Position numbers and translations under genes: made by a program. Below the pieces are notes generated by a model. It was not told the DNA's origin and made no database searches. It worked only from the letters and a program-made list of their open reading frames with translations. From positions 2,914,001 through 2,978,000 of the forward strand of contig CM056875.1 in the NCBI GenBank assembly GCA_029876055.1: a stretch of DNA of 64,000 nucleotides, given 5' to 3'. This stretch comes from Madurella fahalii. Taxonomy: Eukaryota > Ascomycota > Sordariomycetes > Sordariales. The first letter of the stretch is position 1; each line of letters starts with the position of its first letter. Shown here one piece after another: positions 29,586-41,600 of the stretch.

Positions 29586-31417
29586 TCACAGGGCCCTGAT
29601 TTTGGCAAACGGAAAGTTGGGCTCCCTGAAGATCCGCTCAGTGGCAGCCATCGACTTGTACTCTTCCGGCAGCGGGAGGAACTCAAAGCTGAGCACGAGC
29701 AGCACGACCACGATCTTAAACTCAATCATAGCCAGTTTGCGTCCTGCAACACCCACACAGTCAGCAAATTAGATCCTCCGTCCCGCGTCTTTGCAATAGA
29801 GACTTACCAAAGCACCCCCTATATCCACCGCCAAACGCCAACGACTGCAGCGCATACGCATTAAACGTTTCCTTGCCCGTCTTCTCGTCAACAACGATCC
29901 ACCTGCGCGGCTGGAAACTGCCCAGGTCACGGCCGGTTGCGCCCTGGAAGCCGTCGCCGCGCTTCTCGGCCGCCGCGCGGGAGCTCTCGCTACGCTTGGC
30001 CTCTTCGACCGGGACCGGGGGGCGGTTAATATGGTAGTTCATGATGATCTCGGCACCCTTGGGGACGGGGCACCCTAGGATGTACGTGTCGACGGTGGCC
30101 TGGCGGAGGTTCGCCTTGGCGGTGCCTGCCAGGCGCAGGCCTTCCTCGCAGGCGCCATCGAGGTAGGGGATGTCGGCGTCGAGGATCTGCGACACGGAGG
30201 GCAGCTCGGGGCCGGGGAAGGCGGTCTTGAGAGCGGCGCGCAGCTCGGTCTGGACCGAGGGGTAGGCTTCCATGTACCGCACGAACCAGCAGAGCGTGTT
30301 GGCGGTGGAGTCGTGGCCCTGGGGTTGTGGTTACTTACTAGTAACAGTACACGGGGTGAGGGTGGGGGATACATACTCCAACCAGCATGACAAACATCTC
30401 GTCGAGGATGTTCTGGTCCTTTGTGGGATCCGACGGGGCAACACCGGCCTTCTTTGCCTGCAGAATCTGCCGGCGGAGAACCAGGTCCATGGCGCAGGTG
30501 TCGATGGCGTCATCCTCCAGACTGCCAACCTCGAGGCTCTGATACCGCTCGACGGCCGTCTTCATGGCCCGACGCATCTCGCCGCTCACCGTGTTCCTGA
30601 ATTTGCGGTACCGCGGCGTGTAGGTCTCCAACTTCTGCGCCAGCTTCGGCGAGGGCGTGTTAGAGTTGCGCGCGATGGTGCTGCTGATGTAGGTGACTTG
30701 CTCCTTGAGGAACGAGCCAATGGGGGGATCTTCGTCGAAGGCCTTGTTCCCCGCCAGCTGGCTCTGTAGCTTCTTAATCTCGTACTGCATGGTGCCTGGC
30801 TCCTCACCGACGACGGCAACCCAAATAGCGTCCAGCGCGGCATTCTTGAAGTCGTCATGCACGTTGAACGCATGGTCCTTGGACGTGGTCGACGATCTAA
30901 GCCGCCACAAGTCCAGGAGCTCACACGTCGATTTGTGAATGTTGGGCGCCGCAACCTTGCGAAGGAAGTCGGTGCTCATGACGTCGGCCCACAGCCGCTT
31001 CTGGGCCTTCAGCTCTGGCGTCGTAAACTGGGCGAGCGAGGCGCGGGGAAACATGGGCCCAAAGATGTCGAGTGCCATGGGCGCCTTGTCTAACTCCTTA
31101 TTGCGGCGAACAATGATGTCCTCGATCTCACGCGCATCTTCAAGGACGATCAGGGGCTTGCGGATGCCAGGAAACAGAAACTGCGCAATGGGTGTGCTGA
31201 GCTTCTGCGTGGTGACGGTGAACAGAGCATCCGAGAACTCGTTTGTCTCCTTCATTACGGCGACTAGGTCGGGTATGTCGCCCGTGAGACGCTTCGCCGA
31301 AGCCTCGTTGTATGGGATGCCCAGGTATGGCTTCGGGTAGAGCTTGCGCAAGATGAGAATAAATCCAACAGTAGCTACTCCGAGCAGCCCAAAACGCACC
31401 GAAAGCGACTCAAACAT
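29586..31417 (-). CDS. cytochrome P450 monooxygenase
   Basis: Three exons (31417-30377, 30318-29808, 29743-29586) give 569 aa. The ATG at 31417 (MFESLSVRFG) is followed by a single membrane anchor (FGLLGVATVGFILIL), so the enzyme should sit on the ER. Signature motifs are complete: I-helix GHDSTANT at residue 348, directly after intron 1; ExxR as EEGLR near 405; and the heme loop FGGGYRGCFGRK with the Cys ligand near 516, split by intron 2. The substrate cannot be told; no polyketide synthase, peptide synthetase or terpene cyclase gene lies nearby, so this is not clearly part of a metabolite cluster. The gene is GC-rich with no stops and looks functional. Confidence 0.9.
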
Positions 31418-32689
31418 GATGCGCAGCTTCAAGACTCTCTTCCTCCCTAGCGTTTATCGACTGGTTGATGGTTACAGATGGAAACTAGCCTGGCAAAAGA
31501 AACTAGGGTTCATAAAAACAAACTAGACAACACGCCAGTGCAACGACTTGGTTTTAACTGATATAACAACTCGCGTCGCAGCATAAAAGTCGGCACGCCC
31601 ATGTGCGGCGCAGCAGCTGTTGGTCGTCTGTTTGCGCAGCGCGGCCCCTGTCCACTGCAGCATCGCAAGCACTCAGAGGACGGGAGCGAATCAATAGGGC
31701 CAATCAATGCATGTTTTACAGCAATTTGCAACCATTCTCCAACTGGGTGATGCTGCGCTATTCAGCGAGATGTGAGATGCCAGTACGGAGCCCAGACTGG
31801 CGCTGAAGAACAAAACAAGCGGTTAATCTAGCATAGGAGGGTGATGGAAAACACACCGCATCTCTCTTCAACTCTCAGGCCGCTTGCCAGTTTCAGGATA
31901 GGTCCAGTGAGCTTTGAAACCTGCAATAGGAAATGCCAATATGCACTTCCAGGTGGTTTAGCTGGTTTTGTCTTGTGAAAGAGCTTTTGCAGGGGAGACT
32001 GGGCAATTCAGTCCACTGTGCGTTTATGTTCACAGACTGTGTGTTCCGCAAGGCCACGGGTCGGGGTCGAGTGGTTTGGAAGGAAGATCGACTTCGCAGC
32101 CCCCGAATACGAGCCAACCTCTTCGTTATTGTTTGAAACTACTTGAAGCCTTGCCACCTAGCCCTGTCCGACCGAACAAGTCCCGTATTCGCTTTTGTTA
32201 CGCTGACTTCCATCACGTGAGTCCGAGGCGCCGAGGCTGTTCAACCATTTCTTGTTCTTCGGATATAATCCTGGCTGCTGACAACATATTTTGACGAATT
32301 TTAGTCCGTCATAGCCAATCAAGAAATCCTCGACATACAAAAACGGTCAAATTCTGCACTCAAGGTTTACCGCACGAGAGGGGTACAAAAAAGAGAAAAT
32401 CGACTTTGATCCACCTGCATATGATGCATACCAGTATTCCAAAGGTACGCATGCTTGGCACTTAACACTTGCCCACGCCGCCCTTGACTAGCTTGTAGGA
32501 TGGCTTGACTAATATCGCTGTCTAAGAGGGCCCATTACCCCGAGCTTGATCGATCGGTTTAGCTCTACCTATCCAGACATCCATACCCACTGCTAGACAG
32601 GCATGGTCGTCCTCGAGAGTATAACACACCCAGTACCCTCGCAGCAGCCAGGGACCAGCTTCAACGACAACTCCGGACTCGCAACGCTC
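31418..32689. other. intergenic, promoter side of the P450 gene
   Basis: Short frames only; nothing assigned. Confidence 0.45.
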
Positions 32690-33175
32690 GTTATGTGAGG
32701 AATCTCGGATTTGGTGGGCACGGATTGGTTGCCCCGTTCTCCGTTGAAAGTGACAGTCAGCTGCCATCCACAAGGTATTTTGTTTGCCAAATCCATTTAT
32801 AGAGGTGGTCAGGGTGCGGCGAAGAAACTTGAAAAGGAATGGTGGACCACGCTGGTAAGCATCAGTCGGGGCACTCGTCACGGGTTGATTCCGATATATA
32901 ACGGCGACAACAAAGGCCTCGCCGTGTCATACACATTATCCAGGTCTTGGGCGAGCCCCCGGTGGCTGGCCGACGGGCTGTCCTGGAACATGCTGCAACT
33001 CCTGTAGCTCCAGGCTTTTAGCCTAGGGAGTGGCCGGCTGCTGAGACGGAAGTTGGAGACATTTTGTTTCTTGAGCGTTGCCAACGAAGAAGCTTGCACA
33101 AGGCCCTGTGTGCCGCCTTCACCAAGCGCAAGAGCTTCCCCAGCCGCACGCTCTGGCACATGTTCCACTATCGTA
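32690..33175 (+). pseudogene. protein-kinase-like relic
   Basis: A first frame reads NLGFGGHGLVAPFSVESD (glycine-loop-like). A second, shifted frame reads GAAKKLEKEWWTTLVSISRG, and a third piece reads DILFLERCQRRSLHKALC and SFPSRTLWHMFHY before a good 5' splice site (GTAAGT, about 33174). The order and motifs resemble degenerate fungal serine/threonine-kinase-like proteins (GxGGxGxVxxF, then LExCxRGSLxxAL and a FPxRxLWxIF segment). At least two frame changes and stops make it a pseudogene. The catalytic loop is not present. Confidence 0.5.
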
Positions 33176-35174
33176 AGTCGATCCGCGTCGACTGAGTCTT
33201 GCCTATGCGGTCTGGTGCGGCGCCATGCCCGATTAGGCTTGTTCCTCCTACATAAAATAACTTTTGATTGCCGTCGCTATTGCTATACGGCCAACAACGC
33301 CTGTAGGACGAAACGAACTATTACCTTACCAAAGCAATTTGACAGGAAGATTGAGGTTAAATTTACTAAGGGTTAATTGGAGCAAAAAGGATTTATACTC
33401 CCGACTTGTCTCTAGTTTAAGAATCTCACCACTAATTCACATACATGGAGTCTCAATCGAGCTTGGTAGTAGTGTCACGGATTTTGTTAAGATCAGCCTC
33501 GACTTCACCATCGAGAAGCCAGGGAATATCACTTGATACGGGAAGCAGCAATGTTGCTTCATCTTGGCTACGGAGCTAAGTGGATAGATTGGTACTTGCC
33601 TCAAGCCAAAGGCGCAGGGCATCGTAGCTCAGTTTAGGCAACTGTACGAATAATGTAACTTCTAAAATTAAGAATAGAGAGAGTCAAGGGTTAGCATGCT
33701 TAAGTATTAACACCCCTTAGATCCAGCTGGACAATCGCTAACACCTAGCTAGTAAAGGGGCGTGTGCTCGATAACAAAGGCAATTGAATCTTTACCTTGA
33801 AGATCTTAATAATCAAGGTCATCTAGCTCTGCCACGGGGCCCTGCAGCACGAGCTTTATAGCATCTTCGTCACGCACTCTCCTCCGGGCGATTACAACCC
33901 CTCTCTTTCAGTACTACTGGTGATGAACAGGGCAGATTCCAGTTACACGTAGTCTACGTGGCATAGGTGGCGTTAGGTGGGCCAGAATTATAGCAGCTAG
34001 ACGCACTACGTATATTTACATTCATAGGGGCGGATCCTTGTATAATCTGTCTGATCCTTCATTGTCGGAGGATTATAACCTCTTAAAATCAAACATAAAT
34101 ATCTACTTGTGGTTATATAATTGACTTAGCTAGAGATCGCAAGCATGTCTTGTAGGTGCGACTTGTTTTACGTAGGAAGTACAGTCTTAGAGTTAGTTGT
34201 CTATCTGACCGGGGTAAATATACTGACAATAAACGAGGACAAGAAGGCAGAATCTTATAAACAGCAAGGCCGCAAATATAGCGGTCTCAAGTTGCAGTCA
34301 GATTCTCTGAGGCGGCAAAGTCTAGCGATGGCCTAGAACAGGGGATGTTGTCCCAGATCCGGGACTCTGCGACCCCAGACATGGGCCCTTATGTTCACCT
34401 CAGCCCAAGCTCAGCCCGGTTCCGGGTTACTCAGCTGTCGCTCAGCAGAGCTCAACTGAAAGCAGCAGGAGCGCAGCTCTAGAAAACGGAAATGGAGTTT
34501 GACATGCTAGAGTTTCGTCTCAGAATAATATGGTATTGATCTCGGATTCTCCCTGATTGAACTCTTGAATTTCCAACCCCCAAGGTTTCTTAGGAGTTAC
34601 CAAGCACATTCCACGCCGTCCTTCTTTACCGGGCGTGGATGTTATTGCCGGCCTGTTTCTGCTGCCAGTTGTGACTGCCACATGACGTCGGCCACCATGA
34701 GTCGCGATATCCCTTTCGATCCCAGCCCTTGGTGGAAGGTGACGGTTTGAGCCGAGCATCACTCCGTCCCAGTCATGACAACTCGGATGTCCGCATGCTT
34801 AAATCGCATTAGCGAGAAGGGCGCGCTACTTTTTGGTCTTGCTGGCTTCGGGATAATTCATTGCCGTGTTGGCTCCAAACGCTAGCTTCTTTGCCCCAAC
34901 ATTCGGACGGCCAGTGCCTTTCGTCATCTCGAACGCCTGGTCGATGCCGGCTTAACCATCACTACCACATCCTCGACTAGGCGGCCCCGGCCTGCCACTT
35001 GGGGGTTTTATATTTGCACATACACAGTGCTTTTTCGTGAGTCCCTAGCAGATGTCCTTCCTCATCCCCAGCTCCTCCGCCTCATTCGTACCCTAAGCAA
35101 GCACACGGCAACTGACTTGTGTATGCCCCCCCGGCACCACACGCCACGTCTTAGAAGCACGTTACATCCGCACC
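33176..35174. other. AT-rich, no gene supported
   Basis: The stretch has low GC, many stops in all frames and no recognisable repeat ends. A TTTTATATTTG near 35006 could be the TATA box of the following small ORF. Confidence 0.45.
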
Positions 35175-35504
35175 ATGTGCCAGTGGATTCAATACCAGCA
35201 CTCCATCTGTCAACACGAGCTCGGTCCGCGAAACTTAGTGCGCTGCGACAAGGCCCAACCACCAGAAAATTATCCTCAAGGGTGCGAGAACACATCCGGA
35301 AGTTTCGCGGCGCCGCACTACTACATTTACCAGTTTTCCTGGATACTCCCCTGCAATTTAGTTAGCGGATGTCTATACTGGAGAAAGGGCCCCAATTGGA
35401 AGTGCTGCAATGCGGGCTGCCCGAGGACAAATGGCCACACCAGACAATGCTTGAACTGCCTACATATCCTGTGTGAAACCTGTACTCGTGTTGCGGAAGA
35501 GTGA
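35175..35504 (+). CDS. small Cys-rich hypothetical protein
   Basis: An open frame of 109 codons begins MCQWIQYQHSICQHE. It contains twelve Cys, several in pairs (KCCNAGC, CLNCLHILCETC) that could bind zinc in a RING- or treble-clef-like way. There is no signal peptide, so it is probably intracellular. A GTGAGT directly at the stop (GAAGA-GTGAGT) could be a 5' splice site, in which case the gene would extend further right. I do not recognise the family. Confidence 0.45.
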   Translation: MCQWIQYQHSICQHELGPRNLVRCDKAQPPENYPQGCENTSGSFAAPHYYIYQFSWILPCNLVSGCLYWRKGPNWKCCNAGCPRTNGHTRQCLNCLHILCETCTRVAEE

Positions 35505-36796
35505 GTGTTTGGACTGCTCTGTGGTTTGGCGGGGATTTTCACGGAAGCCAGTGGACAGTCTCGTGTTAACTGGGCTTTCGATCTGGGCTTTGCAAGCGCC
35601 ATCATGTTGATAATGAACAGTTGATAGCCAGTTAGCGGTACTCGGTAGTGGTCAGCGGCCAACTTAGAATATTCATGCTTACGTTGCACTAATTATTTCC
35701 CTCCTATTCGGTGATTTCTGCTTTGTTTCCCACAAAGTCCCGTTCTTGTATTTATATCTTTCCCTCCTTTACCCTCCTCTAACTTTAGCAGATTTTACTC
35801 TTCAACCCGGCCTACGTTGTCCCTATCATTTTTGTCCTGGTAGTCATATTCAAGATGGAGAAAGGGATGAGTTGAACCCTGCCAGGCGTTAACAAATACA
35901 GGAGACGGCCCTTGTTATGATAAAGAAACCTTAGGTTTCTCTTAGGGCTTGAGCGTTATTAGAGGTGATAAATAAAAGAGGTAGGCCAGGTGTTGCACTA
36001 GATAAGTGGAAGTTGGAAAAATGGGTCGAGACCTGTCTGGGTTTGCCATGCTTGGTTACATGTGAGCGCTGCTAATTTCCAGAACTAATAACATATTTAT
36101 AGTACTGGTACAGCCGCGAAGCCACGAAGTTAAGGGAGCCATCCTGTTAGACTCATATGCCCCTGCTACTATTGCTCCTCTCATCTCTCCCCAGCTCGCA
36201 AAGCCAACCGGAACCTCAGTCCTCACTGCAACCATACTTCCTTAGCATCTGTCGAGTCCATCGTAATGTAATGACCCAAGGTCCAAAGGATAATCGGTTA
36301 ATCCACAAGTACTGCGGGGGGCACAAGGCCGATCAACTACACCGCCCTTTTACAATGATGCAAAGTTCCACAAAGCTCAACTGAACCTCACGCCTTGACG
36401 ATACCATTCTTTCGCCAACATGCGACAACTTCACTGGAGTAACATATTGAGCGAACAACCAAACTGTGCCAATGAATTCTTTCATATACGTGGTATCAAA
36501 AACATGCCCAAAGCCCCGTCAAACAGATCCCAAACATGGTTCCGCCGTGAGGTCCGTATCAGATACCGGACCACATGCCATCTCTATGGCCGGCTCGCCC
36601 ACCCAGCAGCCGAGTCAAATTAGTCCCGGGGCCGTCATCAGATCGTTAAACAAACCGCGACCCGAGCATAAGTCGACCAACGGCCACCAACCATGAGGGT
36701 TGAGGGGCGGAGAACGCAATGCGTAAGCCTCGAAAACAACCGTGCAATCGCTATAAAATCACCACAAGCACCACACCTTCCTATGCCCAGGACTGT
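35505..36796. other. intergenic, 3' flank of the permease gene
   Basis: Only small frames on both strands, with no domain evidence. Confidence 0.45.
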
Positions 36797-38653
36797 TTAT
36801 ATGAAAACTATGTGGATGATCCTCTTCCAGGCGGGCATAGCGGCTAACCTGGCGCGGTACTCATTGATGACATCCCAGTCGTGCTCGCGGCGGCCGGTGT
36901 CCACGTCGATCTGGTCGGTGCGAAGCCAGCCGGAACGCTTCCAGAGGAAACCGCCGATCCAGAAGACAATGACGACGGGCAGGGCGAGGTACGACTTGAA
37001 GAAACCTTCGGCGTCATTGAACCCACCGCCGACCGGGCAAATGGAAACGTAGAGCTATTGGCAACGAGTCAGCGCAACATTTGAGAATAACTGTGTGGAA
37101 AGGCAACTTTACCTGCGCGACCAGGCAGAGAATGTTCAGGCCAAGGCCGAGGTAGGAGCCATAGACGCCGCCAACCGCCTTGAACGGGATCTCGTCGAGA
37201 GTGTGACCCTGGCGAAGCCAGGCCTTGCGGAATCGGATATGGGCGAGGCAAATAGAGCCCCATGTGAAGAGGGCGGCAAGGCCGGACAAGGCGAGTAGCC
37301 AGTCAAAAACAGTCGGGCCATCGGCCGAAAGGTTGATGTAGGCAAGGGGGCCGAAGATGCCGATAGCGATGACGGAGAAGAGCGGGCGGCCAGAGCGGTC
37401 AATGTAAGAGAAGATCTTGGGGGCGTAGCCTTGCTGGGAGAGGGCAGTGAGAGTCCGCGAGCCACCGTAGACGGCAGAGACGCCGATGGACAAGACCGAG
37501 ACCAAAATGACAACGTTCATGAACGAGTCATAGCCGGGGAGGTTGGCATACCTGCCGACCAGCACGAATGGCGACGCGTCAACATTGACATAAGGATTCG
37601 CCCCAAGCAGGTTTGTATCGTCGTGCGAGATGAGGAGGCCGACGAAGAAGAGACCTAAGATGTAGAACAGCGTGATACGCCAGAAGACCTGCTTGATGGC
37701 GCCGGGAAGTGACTTGGCCGGGTTACGGGCCTCGGCGGCGGCGAGACCGACGAGCTCAGTGCCCGAGAAGGAGAATGCAGCGGTGACGAAAACGCTGCAG
37801 AAGCCACGGAAACCGTTCGCAAAGGCGCCCGGTTCATACCAGAGGCGAGCACCCCAGTACTCATTATAACGGCCGCCCTCCGGGCCGCCACCGAGAACCA
37901 GGACTAGGGCGATGACCATGAAGACGATGATAGCGCCAAGCTTGAGCACGGACGACCAAAATTCCTCCTCAGCATAGCCGAGAGCGCCGAAGATATTGAT
38001 AATGATAATGGCCCCCAAGAAGACGCTGATCCAGACGGCTGAGAAGGTACCAAGTCAGTTCCAATCCGGCTATTCTCAATTTTCGTGTCGCGGGCCACGG
38101 GATTTGATTACTTACCTACGCTGATTTCTTTATCCCAATATCCCACAGTAATAGCGCAGACTGTGAGTTCTAGCGGCAGCACGACGGCCCATTGCATGAC
38201 GTAGTTCCAGCCCATGGCAAAACCCCAAGAGGGGTCGATGAAGCGGGTCGAGTACGTGTAGAAACCGCCAGATACGGGAAACATGACAGCAAGCTCGCCG
38301 AGAGCGTAGACCGTATTGAACATCATGACACCAATGATGCTGAAGTCGATGAGCAGGGAGGCAGGGCCGCCATTGCTGAGCGCCCTGCCAGAGCCGACGA
38401 AAAAGCCGGCTCCAATCGAGCCACCGATGGCAATCATGTGCATATGGCGCGTCTTCATGGTCCGGTCGAGCGAATCGATCGAACCTTCGCCTACCGCGCG
38501 CTTCTGGAACGAGCGAAGGCTGAGACCATTGCGGGTCCAGAAGTCCTCCTGGTCGCGGGCGCTGGTGGGCGCCTCGTTGATGCCGAAGGCAGGCGGCGCC
38601 TCCTTCTCTGGTGAGTAGAGGGCCGCATGGCCCTTCTCTTCCGAAGACGACAT
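36797..38653 (-). CDS. amino acid permease (YAT/GAP1 type)
   Basis: Three exons (38653-38116, 38038-37113, 37054-36797) give 573 aa. After a hydrophilic N-terminal tail the first helix carries GGSIGAGFFVGSGRALSNGG, the hallmark of APC-superfamily yeast amino acid transporters. Further blocks are FWITxFx-like EEEFWSSVLKLGAI, AFSFSGTELVGLAAAEARNP, and a late QQGYAPKIFSYIDRSGRP. About twelve helices are present, and the C-terminal tail is short and charged (RTDQIDVDTGRREHDWD). The protein should import amino acids across the plasma membrane by proton symport; substrate specificity cannot be read. Lysines in both tails could serve ubiquitin-dependent turnover, as known for Gap1. Confidence 0.92.
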
Positions 38654-41600
38654 GGTGTTGTGTGTTTTTGATCAGGCCGCGATCAGGTCGATGGGGAAAG
38701 GGGGAGGGACGAAAGACGGAACGGCGATGAGGGAAGAATTGGGGTTTAATAAAGACCCCAGGCCAGGGTCGTAATCAAGGAGCGCGTCGTGTATCCCGCT
38801 GTGGTTTGCCTCATGTACGTGCCAGGATGTGCACGTATACAACCTGAAGTTCACTCCCGGGGTCTGGCCTAGTGGAGCGCTCTGGGGACGAGAGCGGGCC
38901 GGGGGGAAGGGGGGAAAACTGGAGATGCCCAGCAAGATGGAGCGGGCGAACGCTGGTCCGTGCAATTGGACGGCGAGATCGTGCGTGGTTGGGCTCGGAA
39001 AACACAGAAAGTGGCTAGAAGCTGCACGGAAGGAGCGATAGCCAGATACTCGGAACAACCAATGGGTGGCCTTGTGAACAGGCGGGCCCTCTGATACCTG
39101 CGCGCGGTCTTTTATTGCCGTCTCAAAAAAGAAGGAGACAAGCAAGCAGTCCAATAACTTGATATGCCAGGCAAGGAAGACCCGGAGGGGTCAGGACGTG
39201 ACATGGATGGACTGGAAGGGGTGGGGAAAGGCGGGGGAAGAATGACGGAAGCGGCAGGCGAGAGGCTGCAACGATGGGTCTTCGGGGGTGAGACGAAGTA
39301 AGTGCCTTTGCTCCGTAACGGTGTCGACGATCGTTTTGTCGTACTCTTCCCTCAGAGTAACTCTGTGGCTAAAAGTTTGGTTCGCCGGCAGCCGAGGGCC
39401 AATGGGACAATACAGGCAGTAGCCAACCGCAGCCAAGGCTCGAAAATTCCATTTGCGAAGAATTGCCAAGCCAACTACTCGACAGATCCAACCCGCCACC
39501 GGATGGAAGAGATGGGGCACGCCACCCACCAAATGCTTATCTCTTGCAAGAATACTGTACCTTATGCTGGGCTAGCCGGACTTGCCCAACCACGGGCGTT
39601 GCGCCACGAGACGATAGCATCGCCGGCAAAACACAGCCCATAACACTGATAGAAAACGAGTTGTGCGTTCCTTCAAGAGGATGCGGTAGCGTGCAACTTT
39701 ACTGGTCCGAGCCTTGGGCCAAAGATGTCAGTAGCAGGCAAGTTCGGGGAGCCGAGGGTCGTTGGGGCAAACGGTGTTGCTCAGCGGGTGCAGGCCAAGT
39801 CGGCGGTTTCCCGGCGCAGCCTGCGACTGTGGCGTTCCGGCTCTGATCGTGGGCATATCTTGCCCTCTGAGGAGAATGGGCCGAGAAAACGGAGGAAGAC
39901 AGTGTCTGGGAACCCCGTCATTCGTCGGTCGGCCGGGAGCCAAGACTTTTCCGACTTGGCATTTCTTGCCAGCTTCCAGACCTGGCCAAGCTTAGCTCGG
40001 ACCCATGTACTTCCTGACGTATGTGGGCGGCGGTCCGGGGAAAGGTGCGGTACTCTTATTGGCTGTACTTCCAGGTTGGCAAAACAGTCAAGCGAAAGAT
40101 GCCAGCCGCGAAGGGTTTTTAGTTTGATCATACAGGGTTCGGCAGGCCGTCACAAGTGGGGGCAAGCTAGGCAATTCATTCTCCCATGATAAGAATTACT
40201 CTGCGAGGATGAAGAAGACCTCGGCGACAACAACTTACCCCGGCGCTCGCCATGGCCATTCTGTACTCTGCACTTGAAGTGAAACTTGAGACTGCGTGGA
40301 AGTTATGACTGGCGGTTAATCACCAACTCCGAGGGGGTATCCTAGTGTACCAGCCGAGAATAGGGAAGGGGTAGGAAAACCCAAATGTGGGGTTTCCGCA
40401 GCTCTCGCGGGGAAATCCTGAGGCACAAAACTAGGCATTCCTCTTTCCTTCTATTCAACAGTAGTAGTAACAGGTAGCAGTAGTAGGCGGTAGTTAAGGA
40501 CTAATAGGCACACGGGATTCGTGGACGGTCCCGATGCTCACAGCAAAAACGGCGACCCAATCTGCTGCAAACAGCCAACGCTTCAGCCGACGCTTCGGTT
40601 CGAGAGACCAACGCTGGCTCAGGCCGTCCGCGCTCGGGCTTCCCGATCTGCCTAGGCGTACTGTGAATGACCTGCAGCCTATTTTTGCGCGCGGGCTCGT
40701 GGTTGCGGCGTATTCACATGCGTTCCGTCCGAATAGTTACCACAGGATTATTTCAATGGTTAGATGCTGATTGTCAGTCAAGAGGTGGCAGGGATGTAGT
40801 TGTGAGGCTCCCAGGGGTCGGTATCTGAAAAGGGCAAGGGTGAAGACCGACAACGATCCCTGGCCGTTTGGGGGGTAACGCCCCTTCCTTGACTTGCAGC
40901 CGCACCTCCTCGTTCCCTGCCATACGGTAAGACCGAACATCAGGAGATGCCCACGCGACACAACAACCACTCTCTCGGGCTAAACCCATGCGACGTACGC
41001 AATCAGCACGTGGTGATTGAGCAAACCCAAGACAGGACAGTTCCCACGATTCCCTATTCGATTTCTTCTCCGCACATTGGTTGTTTGTATCGTTTTAATA
41101 GTTCCAATCATCCCGGCCTGCCTTCCGTATCCGCACTGCTCGGCAGCACGCGTCGCGCGACAGGTGATCCATTGCAGCTGCGGCAGTCATCTCCGTTAAA
41201 TAAGCATACGCTGTTAGGCGCTGCGTACGGGCCTCTGCGCATCCTGATACAACCGGTTCGCCTTGCTAAGACGCTCGCGATGGTAAAACAGGAAGGAGGG
41301 GCAGCAACCTAGAAACGCCCAGACCAGCAGCAATTTCTTTCCCCGATGCAAGCGCTGCATGTGACGGCGCATCGAACTGGGTTTGGACAGACTTTTCTGC
41401 ATCGAGCTGCTTGGCCTGATTGAAGATGCTTTGGACCGCGCCGACCGTCAGTGGAAGGCAAGTAAAACGTACTGTAGTGTAAAATTGCCACCTACTTCCG
41501 TTTCACCCAAACCTGCGGTAGAGGGCAGGTCGGTGACAACCGTCGCCTCCTTCGTTGCTCTGGACATGGACTAGCGTTCATTTAGCGTACCGGCCAGGGC

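Noticed and set aside
31418..31432. Upstream extension of the P450 by five residues
   Set aside because: The codon at 31432 is TTG, not ATG; the first in-frame ATG is at 31417.
29586..38653. P450, amino acid permease and neighbours as a secondary-metabolite cluster
   Set aside because: No backbone synthase or cyclase, no pathway regulator, and the genes are separated by decayed DNA.
39725..40189. 154-codon plus-strand frame in the gene-poor stretch
   Set aside because: No domain, no splice sites, Arg/Ser-rich composition as expected from GC-rich non-coding DNA, and competing frames of similar length on both strands.
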